DNA of 64,000 nucleotides from Bryobacterales bacterium (GTDB lineage: Bacteria; Acidobacteriota; Terriglobia; Bryobacterales; Bryobacteraceae), in contig JAEUQC010000108.1 in assembly GCA_016789905.1 (NCBI GenBank), positions 1 to 64,000 of the forward strand. Reading direction: 5' to 3'. The stretch's first letter is position 1. Each line of letters begins with the position of its first letter. Of this stretch, positions 1-8,209 are shown in pieces. Under the pieces are notes generated by a model. The model ran no database searches, was not told the DNA's origin, and saw only the letters and a program-made list of their open reading frames with translations. The position numbers and the translations under genes were made by a program.

Positions 1-105
1 GTCACGGACCTATTTCTCGCAGGAATCAGCAAATAGGAGATTGCGCGACGGTTGAAAATCGGCCGAACGTCAGTTCGGCGGTTGCTGGAACAAAAGAAAT
101 CCTGA
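1..105 (+). pseudogene. Recombinase/resolvase C-terminal HTH remnant
   Basis: Reading frame 1 from the first base gives VTDLFLAGISK, an in-frame TAG at 34-36, then EIARRLKIGRTSVRRLLEQ and a TGA at 103-105. The 'GIS-x-EIARRLKIGRTSVRRLL' pattern is the helix-turn-helix that ends many serine recombinases (Tn3-type resolvases and relatives). The TAG sits where a tyrosine codon would be expected, so this looks like a dead C-terminus rather than a working gene. Its N-terminal part lies outside the window. The homology is inferred from a short motif, so the family is only probable. Confidence 0.45.
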
Positions 106-933
106 GCGGGACCGCCCTACGCAGGCTTGCCGAAGGGACACCGGCTTCTTCATCAGTTGGGATACTCGCTGCGTGTCAACAGAAAGCAGATCCCAACCGA
201 TTCCAGTCCAGACCGGAATCAGCAGTTTCTTTACATCAGCGATCTGCGGGAACAGTTTCAGCGTCGCGGAATGCCGGTGATCAGCGTCGACACGAAGAAA
301 CGCGAACTCGTTGGAAACTTCAAGAATCCTGGTGCTCGCTGGGGTTCATCCGCCAAGTTTGTCAACGATCACGACTTCCGCTCCGATGCGACCGGAATTG
401 CCATTCCACACGGTGTCTACGATCTCTCGGCCAATCATGGCCATGTGACGATTGGTGTTTCCCACGACACTACCGCTTTCGCCGTTGCTTCAATCGCGAC
501 GTGGTGGACCGAACACGGAGCCAGCACGCATCGCGGTGCTCGCGAACTGCTCTTGCTCGGCGATACCGGAGGTAGCAACGGCTACCGCCATCGCGCGTTC
601 AAAGCCGAACTGCAAAACCAGATCGCCGACACTTTCGGCATCAAAGTCACCGTTGCCCACTATCCAACCGGCGCTTCCAAGTGGAATCCCATCGAGCACA
701 GGCTCTTCTCCGAAATCTCGAAAAACTGGGCCGGTGAACCGCTTGTCAGCTATGCCAAGATCCTTCGTTTCATTCGATCCACCAAAACCAAAACCGGACT
801 CTCCGTCTCCGCTCACCTCGACCGCCGCAAATATCTCACCGGCCTCGCACCAACACCTCAGCAAATGTCACAACTGCGCATCAAGACCGCTGAAACACTG
901 CCGAAGTGGAACTACACCATTTCGCCACATTAG
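106..933 (+). pseudogene. ISAzo13-type transposase, N-terminally truncated
   Basis: The frame encodes the middle and C-terminal part of an ISAzo13-family (Rhodopirellula-type) DDE transposase. Landmarks are 'LGYSLRVNRKQ', 'MPVISVDTKKRELVGNF', 'GVYDLSANHGHVTIGVSHD', 'LLLGDTGGSNGYR', 'YPTGASKWNPIEHRLFSEI' and the terminal 'WNYTI'. The aspartates in VDTKK and GDTGGS and the glutamate in IEHR fit the DDE triad. Full-length members are roughly 400 residues or longer; only about 270 remain, and the usual N-terminal HTH region is missing. The frame runs directly out of the recombinase remnant with no proper start (the first usable codon is TTG at 127), so the element has been deleted at its left end and is probably inactive. 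No terminal inverted repeat could be identified downstream. Confidence 0.8.
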
Positions 934-984
934 CCGTTCTGCTTACTTGTTCTTTGGCCGACCCTTAGGCGCGCCCGGCGGGGA

Positions 985-2376
985 TTAAAGAGCCACCCAA
1001 ACCGATTTCAAATGGGTGTACTGATCGAGCGCGGCTGCGCCGAGGTCGCGTCCAAAGCCGCTTTGCTTCACGCCGCCGAACGGAGTGGCGGTGTCGAAGC
1101 CATTATATGTGGTGACCCAGACCACGCCGGCCTGCAACGCCGCGGCCATACGGTGCGCGCGACGCAAGTTGCCGGTCCAGACGGCGGCGGCAAGGCCATA
1201 GGTGGTGCTGTTGGCGATGGCGATGGCTTCCTCCTCGTCCCGGAAGCGGAGGACGGAGAGCACTGGACCGAATACCTCTTCGCGGGCGATTTCCATGCCG
1301 GGAGTGACGGCCGAGAAAATAGTAGGTGCGACGAAGCAGCCCGTTTCGCCCACGCGGTGACCGCCGCAGCGAAGTTGGGCACCGGCCTGTTTCGCGCGCT
1401 CAACGTAGCCCAGAATACGCTCCATTTGGGCGGTACTGATTTGCGAACCCATTTGCGTTTTGGGGTCGAGCGGATCACCGACCCGTAGGCGGGAGGCGCG
1501 GCCGATGAGCGTATCGAGGAAGGCGTCGTGAATCGAATCCTCCAGCAACAGGCGCGAACCGGCCGTACAGACCTCTCCCTTGTTCTGGAAAATGCCCCAA
1601 AGCGCCTTGCGTGCGGCGGCGTCGAGATCGGCGTCGGCGAAGACAATGTTGGGCGATTTGCCGCCGAGTTCCAGGCTGACGGGCTTCAGGTTGGATTCCG
1701 CAGAGGCGGTGAGCAAACGCCGGGCGGTGCGGGGGCTGCCGGTAAAGGAGATCTTATCGACGTCCATGTGGCGAGCCAAGGCTTCACCGGCAGTGGCGCC
1801 ATACCCGGTGACGACTTCCAGCGCACCACCGGGAAGGCCCGCCTCGCGGGCGATTTCCGCCAGGCGGATAGCGGAAAGCGGCGTCAGTTCGCTGGGCTTC
1901 AGCACCACCGCGCAGCCGCAGGCGAGCGCTGGGGCTACTTTCCACGCCGCAATGCAAAGTGGAAAGTTCCAGGGCACGATGGCCCCAACTACTCCGGCAG
2001 GTTCGCGGAGAGTGTAGTTGAGAAAGTTGCCGTCAATGGGTATGGTTTCCCCCGTCAGTCGCCGAACGGCACCGGCGTAGTAGCGGAAAGCATCAGCGGC
2101 GCCGTCGACATCTCCACCCAGAGCCTCCGCGAGCGTCTTGCCGGTCTCGCGCGAGACGAGTTCCCCAAGCGACTGGCGCTGGGCGTCGATGCCATCGGCG
2201 ATGGCCAGCAGGATGCGCTCCTTTTCGGACCCATCCCGTCCGCGCCATTGGCCGGTGGCGAAGCAATGGCGCGCGGCGTCCACAGCGCGGTTCACTTCTT
2301 CGGCGCCACAATCTGGGACGCGGCCAAGCTCGGCGCCGGTGGCCGGGTTGATGATGGCAATGTCGGTTGGCGGCAT
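985..2376 (-). CDS. NAD(P)-dependent aldehyde dehydrogenase
   Basis: A 463-residue member of the aldehyde dehydrogenase superfamily, oxidising an aldehyde to a carboxylate with NAD(P)+ in the cytoplasm. The protein shows the N-terminal 'INPATGAELGRV', the cofactor-binding 'VPWNFPLCIAAWKVAPAL' and 'KPSELTPLSAIRLAEI', the catalytic glutamate in 'LELGGKSPNIVFADADLD', the catalytic cysteine in 'NKGEVCTAGSRLL', and the C-terminal 'PFGGVKQSGFGRD'. It most resembles the betaine-aldehyde/gamma-glutamyl-aminobutyraldehyde type, but the substrate cannot be read from sequence. The open frame extends to 2622. I chose ATG at 2376 because AGGAG lies 12 bases upstream and the family sequence begins there; the extra 82 codons overlap the divergent glycosyltransferase gene and have no family character. 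Confidence 0.92.
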   Translation of the reverse strand: MPPTDIAIINPATGAELGRVPDCGAEEVNRAVDAARHCFATGQWRGRDGSEKERILLAIADGIDAQRQSLGELVSRETGKTLAEALGGDVDGAADAFRYYAGAVRRLTGETIPIDGNFLNYTLREPAGVVGAIVPWNFPLCIAAWKVAPALACGCAVVLKPSELTPLSAIRLAEIAREAGLPGGALEVVTGYGATAGEALARHMDVDKISFTGSPRTARRLLTASAESNLKPVSLELGGKSPNIVFADADLDAAARKALWGIFQNKGEVCTAGSRLLLEDSIHDAFLDTLIGRASRLRVGDPLDPKTQMGSQISTAQMERILGYVERAKQAGAQLRCGGHRVGETGCFVAPTIFSAVTPGMEIAREEVFGPVLSVLRFRDEEEAIAIANSTTYGLAAAVWTGNLRRAHRMAAALQAGVVWVTTYNGFDTATPFGGVKQSGFGRDLGAAALDQYTHLKSVWVAL

Positions 2377-2433
2377 AGTAGAAGAGAACTCCTGGGGAAG
2401 CATTAAGCGGTCCGAACCCGCTACGATGGCAAC

Positions 2434-4053
2434 TTGCACCAGTTTCTCGAAAAACACTCCCGATTGTTGGCCGCGTTGCCGGTGTTGCTCATGGCGTTGC
2501 TGCAATTCGCAACCGCGCGGCAGGAAAGCGCCACGTTTGATGAGGGCGTCCACCTGGCCGCGGGCTACCGGTATTGGCGAACCGGCAATTACTCCTTGAA
2601 CGTGGAGCATCCGCCATTGCAAAAGCTGCTGAGCGCGGCGCCGTTGTTGTGGGTGAATCCGCCGATGCCTGCCGACCCGAAGCTGCTCACTGATCAGTCG
2701 GAATATGCGCGTGTGTTTCTGTACGGCGGCGCGGCGGATGCCGACTGGCTGGTGCTGCTTGGACGACTGCCCACCCTATTTCTCTCGTCCCTGCTGCTGG
2801 CGGCGGTGTATTGGGCGGGACGGAAGCATTTTGGCGCGCCGGTGGCGGTGGCGGCAGTATGGCTATGCGCCATGGACCCCAACCTGATTGCGCATGGCCG
2901 CTACATCACGACGGATATGGCCAGCGCGCTGCTATTCTTTTTGGCGGTCGCGGTCTGGATCAATTATCTGCTGTCGCCTTCCCGGCGCCGGGCGGCGGTT
3001 GCGGCACTCGTTCTGGGGCTGGCGCTGAGCGCGAAATTTTCCATGGTGGTTCTGCTGCTGCTGCTGCCGCTGATCGCGTTGCTGCACTGGGTGATGGGAC
3101 GGGGGTCGTGGCGCCCGCTGGCGGTGTTGCCTTTTTTGGGGGCCGGCGCGGTTCTGGTGGTCCTGGTGACCTATGCGCCGGAGTCGTGGCGGCTTGTCCG
3201 GGGCAGGAACGTGGCAGTGGAAGCGGAAACGATTCGTGGCTATGAACTGCCCCCGCATCGATACTTGACAGGGTTGCGAACGGTAATCGACCACAATAGC
3301 GAAGGGCACCCGTCCTATCTGCTGGGGGTGACGCGGGAGTCCGGGTGGTGGTACTACTTTCCGGTCGTGTTTCTAGTGAAATCGCCAACGGCGCTGCTGT
3401 TGCTGGTGTTACTGGGTGCGGGCGCTGGGCTAGTGCGGATACATAGGGCTGAGTTTCTGTGGCTAGGGCTACTGCTACCTCCGCTAGTGTATTTCGCCAC
3501 CACACTCACAAGTCACATCAACCTTGGCGTTCGCCACCTGCTGCCCATGTACCCGTTCCTCTACTTGCTTTGCGCCGCGGCGATTCTCTGCCTGTGGCCC
3601 GGCCGGCGAGGACTGCTGATCGTGGGCGGGTTGGCGGCGCTACAGACGGGGGAGACTCTGGTGAATTTTCCGGAGTATCTGGGTTATTTCAACTTGCCGG
3701 CTGGCGGGCGTGCCGCCGGGCCCCGCTATCTGCTGGACTCCAACGTGGACTGGGGGCAGGACCTGAAAAAACTGAAGAGCTATATCGACACGAACGGTTC
3801 GCCCAAGGTGTGTTTGGACTATTTCGGATCGGTGGAGCCCAAATACTATGGCATTCAGTTCGAGTATCTGCCCAAGTCGTGGGACAAGGACGAATTGGAG
3901 CGAATGGACTGTATTGGAGCGATCAGCGAAACCCTTCTGCAGGATCTCTACATTCGCCCGGGCAGCTATGAATGGCTTCGGGGGCGGCCGGCGATGGGTA
4001 CAGTTGGGAGTTCTATTCGGCTGTACGATCTCAGGAAGCCGGGTGCGCGTTAG
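2434..4053 (+). CDS. Multi-pass glycosyltransferase, GT39/ArnT-like (GT-C fold)
   Basis: A 539-residue integral membrane protein resembling dolichyl-phosphate-mannose-protein mannosyltransferases and ArnT. Such enzymes move a sugar from a polyprenyl-phosphate donor to an acceptor on the outer face of the cytoplasmic membrane. The first loop has the family acidic motif in 'ATFDEGVHLAAGYRYW', followed by 'VEHPPLQKLL'. About ten hydrophobic segments follow, for example around residues 105-125, 150-215 and 310-400. The soluble C-terminal part has 'LLDSNVDWGQDLKKLKSY', a signature common to this bacterial subgroup. The only start upstream of the first hydrophobic segment is TTG 2434; a TAA at 2404 excludes an earlier one, and the ribosome-binding site is weak. 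It is divergent from the aldehyde dehydrogenase gene and converges with the next gene, overlapping its end by 4 bases. The glycan target is unknown. Confidence 0.82.
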   Translation: MHQFLEKHSRLLAALPVLLMALLQFATARQESATFDEGVHLAAGYRYWRTGNYSLNVEHPPLQKLLSAAPLLWVNPPMPADPKLLTDQSEYARVFLYGGAADADWLVLLGRLPTLFLSSLLLAAVYWAGRKHFGAPVAVAAVWLCAMDPNLIAHGRYITTDMASALLFFLAVAVWINYLLSPSRRRAAVAALVLGLALSAKFSMVVLLLLLPLIALLHWVMGRGSWRPLAVLPFLGAGAVLVVLVTYAPESWRLVRGRNVAVEAETIRGYELPPHRYLTGLRTVIDHNSEGHPSYLLGVTRESGWWYYFPVVFLVKSPTALLLLVLLGAGAGLVRIHRAEFLWLGLLLPPLVYFATTLTSHINLGVRHLLPMYPFLYLLCAAAILCLWPGRRGLLIVGGLAALQTGETLVNFPEYLGYFNLPAGGRAAGPRYLLDSNVDWGQDLKKLKSYIDTNGSPKVCLDYFGSVEPKYYGIQFEYLPKSWDKDELERMDCIGAISETLLQDLYIRPGSYEWLRGRPAMGTVGSSIRLYDLRKPGAR

Positions 4054-4664
4054 GGGCGCCATCCGGTTCCGCGCTTGATATCGCGAATGCGCCCCGGCGT
4101 CCATTCGGCAGGGTCCGGCGGCGGCTTGAAGGTATTGGTGTCGAAGATCTCCCACTCGGCAGCGGCGGGCGGCTTGACGCTGAGTATCAATGCGACTGTA
4201 ACGCCCGGGCCCTGGTAGTAGGAGACACGCATGGTATGCACTCCGCGGGTGAGATAGCCACTGCCTTCGACAGCAAGCGGGGCGTGGAGGCCGTCGTTAT
4301 CGACCACCAGTTTGTCGTTGACATAGAGTTTCGAGCCGTCGTCGGAAAGGAGCCGGAACCGATACTGGCCGGGCGTTTCCACCCAGAAGCGGCCGCGATA
4401 GTCGATGGCGAACCACTCGAAGCGATCCGTGATGCCGGGAAACCCCGACAGGAACGAACGTTCGGGGACATGGAGAGCGGTGGTGTAGATGGCGCCCACC
4501 GCGCGCATGCGCCGGAAGCTGGGCAACTCTTCTGTGTGGGGTTCAATTACAAAAATATCGCCACGAAAGCCGGACGATGACGCGACAGTCGTCCCGAAGG
4601 TCGCGGTGGGAGGCTCCTGGGAGAAAGCGACGGCGGAGAGAATGGCGAAATAGAAACTACGCAC
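4050..4664 (-). CDS. Exported PA14-like domain protein
   Basis: A 204-residue protein with a signal peptide (MRSFYFAILSAVAFSQ). Its body resembles a PA14 domain, the beta-barrel carbohydrate-binding module of glycosidases, adhesins and toxins. The strands 'WFAIDYRGRFWVETPGQYRF', 'LLSDDGSKLYVNDKLVVDND' and 'GVHTMRVSYYQGPGVTVAL' carry the typical 'SDDGS-x-LYVNDKLVVDN' loop. It has no catalytic domain and is essentially a single exported module, probably acting in the periplasm or at the cell surface. Its start overlaps the end of surE by 8 bases on the same strand, so the two are probably co-transcribed; a functional link is not obvious. The ligand is unknown. Confidence 0.72.
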   Translation of the reverse strand: MRSFYFAILSAVAFSQEPPTATFGTTVASSSGFRGDIFVIEPHTEELPSFRRMRAVGAIYTTALHVPERSFLSGFPGITDRFEWFAIDYRGRFWVETPGQYRFRLLSDDGSKLYVNDKLVVDNDGLHAPLAVEGSGYLTRGVHTMRVSYYQGPGVTVALILSVKPPAAAEWEIFDTNTFKPPPDPAEWTPGRIRDIKRGTGWRP

Positions 4665-5337
4665 GGAGAAGGCTCACGGTGATGGCGCCTTGAAAGCAGC
4701 AATCGACATCGCAGCCGCTGGTGCGCGGCCGCGTGGCGTAGGTGCCAGTGTAGCGAAAGCTGTTGCCTGTGCGCTCAAATTGCACGTCAAGCGGTTGACT
4801 GTCAGGTTCGCAGTGGCAGGTGTCTGGAGTGGCATCGGCGTCAACGTGCGGGAGATTCAGGTTCCAATAGCCGCGAGGCTCGCGGTCACCTTTCAGGATA
4901 CGTTCCACGACGGGGAGGGCGAGGCGGACGGACTGGCTCCAATTGAGCGGCAGATCCCGCCGCACATATTGAGAAATGGCGAGCGCGTGCCGGCCCAACA
5001 GCGCCGCTTCGCGCGCCGCGGCGACGGTGCCGGAAGAATGGATGTCGGCGCCAAGATTGCCGCCGCGATTAATGCCGGAAAGTACAAAATCGATGCGCGG
5101 AAGCAGGGATGTGAGCGCGACGCGGACACAATCGGCCGGGGTGCCCGATAGGTGGTACTCGCGCGGTCCGGTCTCGATGAGCGTGAGCGGAACGTCGGTG
5201 GTGACGCGGTGACCGGCGTAGGAGTGGGGATCGCGAGGAGCGACGGTGTGGATGTCACCGAACGGGGCCGCGAGTTCCTTGAGCGCGGCGAGACCTGGCG
5301 CGTCCCAGCCATCGTCGTTGGTCAACAAGATTTGCAT
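4657..5337 (-). CDS. surE: 5'/3'-nucleotidase SurE
   Basis: A 226-residue SurE-family phosphatase. The family dephosphorylates nucleoside 5'- and 3'-monophosphates and short polyphosphates, using a divalent metal, in the cytoplasm. The start 'MQILLTNDDGWDAPGL' holds the metal-binding Asp-Asp pair. 'VAPRDPHSYAGHRVT' carries the conserved serine loop and 'VLSGINRGGNLGADIHSSGTVAAAREA' the Asn and the SGTVxAAxE signature. Length is slightly below the usual 250. I placed the start at ATG 5337, where the family normally begins; ATG 5346 and TTG 5364 in the same frame are alternatives. It is divergent from the aldo/keto reductase gene and overlaps the downstream PA14-like gene. Confidence 0.93.
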   Translation of the reverse strand: MQILLTNDDGWDAPGLAALKELAAPFGDIHTVAPRDPHSYAGHRVTTDVPLTLIETGPREYHLSGTPADCVRVALTSLLPRIDFVLSGINRGGNLGADIHSSGTVAAAREAALLGRHALAISQYVRRDLPLNWSQSVRLALPVVERILKGDREPRGYWNLNLPHVDADATPDTCHCEPDSQPLDVQFERTGNSFRYTGTYATRPRTSGCDVDCCFQGAITVSLLRA

Positions 5338-5417
5338 TCGTGCCATCGCTTTCCATGGTGACAAATGTCAGGGGGCGCATGGCGCGACGCAGGATGGGAG
5401 TATCCTATCCCCAGAAC

Positions 5418-6383
5418 ATGTCAAATCAATCCGGTAACTCCGCAATGCTCTATCGCCCTTTTGGCAACACGGGCGAAATGGTTTCCCTGCTTGGCATTGG
5501 CGGGTGGCACTTGGGCTTAAAGCACGTTGACGAAGCGCTGAGCACGCGGTTTGTGCGAGAGGCCATTGACCGGGGCGTGAACTTCCTGGATAACTGCTGG
5601 GACTACAACGCTGGTCTAAGCGAAGAGCGTATGGGCAAAGCGCTACGGGATGGCTACCGGCGGAAGGCGTTTCTGATGACGAAGATTGATGGCCGCTCCT
5701 ACGCCGAGGCGATGCGTCAGATCGAGGACTGCCTGCGGAGACTGGAGACCGACTGCATTGACCTGGTGCAGCACCATGAGATCCAGCGCTTTGAAGACCC
5801 GTTCCGCATTCTGGACGAGGAGGGCGCGCAGTTGGCACTGGAAGATGCGCGCAAGGCAGGGAAGCTGCGCTACACCGGGTTCACTGGGCACAAGGACCCA
5901 CTGATGCATCTGCGGATGCTGGAGATTGCCAAGGAACGAAGGGTGCGATTTGACGCGGTGCAATTACCGTTGAACGTAATGGACGCGCACTACCGGAGTT
6001 TCGCGCGGATGGTGCTGCCGGAACTGGTGGAGGACCAGATCGCACCCTTGGCGATGAAGAGCCTGGCCAATGGGCACATCTTGAAGTCGAATACGGTGAC
6101 GGCCATTGAAGCGCTTCAATATGCGATGAACCTGCCGGTGGCGACGGTGATCACCGGTATCGATACGCTGCCGATATTTGAGCAGGCGTTTGAGGCCGTG
6201 CGGACGTTCCGGCCGATGGGTGATGCGGAAGTGGCGGCGCTACTTGCGCGAACGGCGGAGAAGGGGCGTGATGGGTCGTATGAGCTGTTCAAAACGACGT
6301 CGATTTACGACGGAACGGGCGCGCATCCGGAATGGATGGGGGAAGAACCGAAGCGTCTGCGTGACCTGGTGGTGACAATCTAG
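5418..6383 (+). CDS. Aldo/keto reductase
   Basis: A 321-residue aldo/keto reductase, a cytoplasmic NADPH-dependent TIM-barrel oxidoreductase acting on a carbonyl group. The tetrad is visible: Asp58 and Tyr63 in 'NFLDNCWDYN', Lys89 in 'LMTKID' and His120 in 'DLVQHHEIQ'. 'LYRPFGNTGEMVSLLGIGGWHLG' at the start is typical. It belongs with the putative oxidoreductases of the predicted-AKR type that carry 'DAVQLPLNVMDAHY' and a C-terminal 'GID' motif for cofactor binding. I chose ATG 5418; ATG 5445 is also possible, and the extended frame from 5340 would overlap surE. The last 4 bases overlap the end of the convergent amidohydrolase gene. The substrate is unknown. Confidence 0.88.
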   Translation: MSNQSGNSAMLYRPFGNTGEMVSLLGIGGWHLGLKHVDEALSTRFVREAIDRGVNFLDNCWDYNAGLSEERMGKALRDGYRRKAFLMTKIDGRSYAEAMRQIEDCLRRLETDCIDLVQHHEIQRFEDPFRILDEEGAQLALEDARKAGKLRYTGFTGHKDPLMHLRMLEIAKERRVRFDAVQLPLNVMDAHYRSFARMVLPELVEDQIAPLAMKSLANGHILKSNTVTAIEALQYAMNLPVATVITGIDTLPIFEQAFEAVRTFRPMGDAEVAALLARTAEKGRDGSYELFKTTSIYDGTGAHPEWMGEEPKRLRDLVVTI

Positions 6384-7303
6384 AAGCCGTAGAGGCGGGC
6401 GGGATTGTCGACGAGGATTTTCTTGCGTACTAACGGGTGAGGTGCCCAGAGGGGCAATTGATTGAGCAGGCGAGCGTCGTCAATGGGAAGCGGCGCGCTG
6501 ACGTCGGTGGCCTTGCGCCCGGCCGGGCCAGGAGAGTCCGGATGCGGCCAATCGGTTCCCCAAACGATGCGATCCGGGTTTGCGCTGATGAGCGCCTTGG
6601 CGAGCGGCGCGGCGTCGGGATAATCAGGACCTTTCTCGGACGCCCTGTAGGCGCCGGAAATCTTGACGTATGCCTTGCCGGAACGCACAAGTTCGATAAG
6701 CCCAGCGAACCCAGGCTGCTCCGTACCCAATGCCGCTTTGGCGCCGCCGAAATGATCGAATACAACAGGGACGGGTGAATCCAGCACGAGTTCCCGAATT
6801 CCGGCGATGACTCCCAGCGTGGTGTAAATCTGTATGTGCCATCCGCGCGATTTCATCCGCGCCGCGGCGGCTTGGAATCGTTCGCGGCCCTGCGCCGGAT
6901 CGTTGATACCCGCGGTGGCCAGGTTCAGCCGGATGCCGCGAATGCCGCCTTCGTGCATGGCGTCGAGGTCGCGCTCCGTGGTCTTGCCGTCAATGACGGC
7001 GATGCCGCGCGCGGCCCGGCCTATTTCCCTTATTCCGTAGAGAGTGGCCGCGTTGTCCGTGCCGTATACGCTCGGCGTGACAATAACCACTCGCTCCATG
7101 TGGAGCGTTTTGTGCAGCGACTTCATGGCCGCGGGCAGGGCGGGTTGCGGCGTGTAGCCGCGCGTGGCGGCGAACGGGAATTTGGCTGGATCGCCGAAGA
7201 TATGCGTGTGGCAGTCACAGGCGCCTGGCGGAATGGTAAAGTCGACGCGAGTCTGAGCCTGTATGGCCGCGGTTCCCAGTGCGAGAAGGTGCCTGCGGGT
7301 CAT
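6380..7303 (-). CDS. Exported amidohydrolase-2 family hydrolase
   Basis: A 307-residue metal-dependent hydrolase of the amidohydrolase-2 group, closest in pattern to 2-pyrone-4,6-dicarboxylate lactonases. Key features are the metal motif 'CDCHTHIFGDP', 'VVIVTPSVYGTDN', 'VVFDHFGG', and 'RIVWGTDWPHPDS' with the barrel-end Asp. The N-terminus (MTRRHLLALGTAAIQAQ) has a twin arginine and a short hydrophobic stretch, suggesting export, possibly by Tat. The start ATG 7303 forms an ATGA overlap with the stop of the upstream amidohydrolase gene, a sign of translational coupling; the long upstream extension of the frame is not family-like. It is the last gene of a receptor-hydrolase-hydrolase operon. 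The substrate may be a lactone or ester of an aromatic compound, but this is inference. Confidence 0.85.
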   Translation of the reverse strand: MTRRHLLALGTAAIQAQTRVDFTIPPGACDCHTHIFGDPAKFPFAATRGYTPQPALPAAMKSLHKTLHMERVVIVTPSVYGTDNAATLYGIREIGRAARGIAVIDGKTTERDLDAMHEGGIRGIRLNLATAGINDPAQGRERFQAAAARMKSRGWHIQIYTTLGVIAGIRELVLDSPVPVVFDHFGGAKAALGTEQPGFAGLIELVRSGKAYVKISGAYRASEKGPDYPDAAPLAKALISANPDRIVWGTDWPHPDSPGPAGRKATDVSAPLPIDDARLLNQLPLWAPHPLVRKKILVDNPARLYGF

Positions 7304-8199
7304 AGCTGCAGAGACCTGGTCGCGTTGGTCCAAGTGATCTTCCTGAAGACATCCGGCGTGGTTAGTTCCTTTAACAGCGCCAGCGTCTCCCGGCCCACGC
7401 ACTTGTTTTTCAGGCTCGGCAGCAGCGCGCCACTGCCCGTTCCATGTCCGTCGCGGCAGCTGCAATCGCTGCCGAACAGCAGCTTGTTCTGATGCCTGGC
7501 TAGAAATCCGCGGGCGAATGCTTTATCGCGTGACAATGCGTTGTTGCCGGAGTTAGCGGAAAGGTCGCCCCACAGATTCGGGTAATCGGCCAGCCAGCGG
7601 TCTGTCAGCCCGCCCTTCTTCACGGGGCCGGAAGGGTATTCGGATTCGCGGGCGACATCGGTGCTGATGCTGGCCCAGAAGAAGTTGGCGTGGCCGATGA
7701 AGGTCGTCTTTTTGTGCGCCTTCAGCACCTTGTCGAATTTCGCGAAGCCGGTGTTCCAACCCTCTTCTCCGGTGAACTTGGAGGTCTCCTGAAAGTGGAT
7801 CAGCACTGGCACTTTGCGCTCGGCGCACATGTCGTAGACGCGCCGCATATCCTTTGCGTCGGCCTCGGTGTGGCTCTTCATTTCGCCAATCCCCTTCGCC
7901 CCGGAATCGAGCGCCTTTTGCAGGGCATCGAAGTTTCCAGGCATGGAGGGGTCCGCCGCCGCGAACCAGGCGAACCGTGCCGGGTGCGCGGCCACTTCCG
8001 CCTTCGCCCGTTCGGCGTCGCGAAGGTTCGTCAGCAGCACGGCACGCGCGGCGCCCATGCCATCGACGTGCGCGGTGGATTCGCCGCCGCCGCGGCGCGG
8101 GTGCAAGTGAATGTCGATGACGGGGCCGCCCCATTCGCTGCCCGTTTGCGCGGTGAGTGCGGCGGAGGCGCCCGCTCCTATGAATATTCGCCGGTTCAT
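7300..8199 (-). CDS. Exported amidohydrolase-2 family hydrolase
   Basis: A 299-residue amidohydrolase-related protein. It has a Tat-like N-terminus (MNRRIFIGAGASAALTAQ), the metal-binding 'VIDIHLHPRR', 'GIGEMKSH', a second His in 'VPVLIHFQETS', a third in 'TTFIGHANFFWA' and the barrel-end Asp in 'LLFGSDCSCRDGHG'. It lies 10 bases downstream of the receptor gene at 8210-11440 and overlaps the next amidohydrolase gene by 4 bases (ATGA), so the three read as one operon. It is only distantly similar to its partner, so this is not a simple recent duplication. The probable role is hydrolysis of a compound imported by the neighbouring receptor. Confidence 0.85.
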   Translation of the reverse strand: MNRRIFIGAGASAALTAQTGSEWGGPVIDIHLHPRRGGGESTAHVDGMGAARAVLLTNLRDAERAKAEVAAHPARFAWFAAADPSMPGNFDALQKALDSGAKGIGEMKSHTEADAKDMRRVYDMCAERKVPVLIHFQETSKFTGEEGWNTGFAKFDKVLKAHKKTTFIGHANFFWASISTDVARESEYPSGPVKKGGLTDRWLADYPNLWGDLSANSGNNALSRDKAFARGFLARHQNKLLFGSDCSCRDGHGTGSGALLPSLKNKCVGRETLALLKELTTPDVFRKITWTNATRSLQL

Positions 8200-8209
8200 T
8201 CGTGTTCCT

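Noticed and set aside
452..988. 178-residue plus-strand frame and 490-864 minus-strand frame over the transposase
   Set aside because: Both are out-of-frame shadows of the transposase remnant, rich in Ser/Pro/Arg, with no family motif.
1528..2406. 292-residue plus-strand frame opposite the aldehyde dehydrogenase
   Set aside because: Antisense shadow of a GC-rich coding region; no ribosome site or known motif, while the opposite strand encodes a complete enzyme.
2377..2622. Longer N-terminus (82 codons) for the aldehyde dehydrogenase
   Set aside because: The extension overlaps the divergent glycosyltransferase gene and is not family-like; AGGAG supports ATG 2376.
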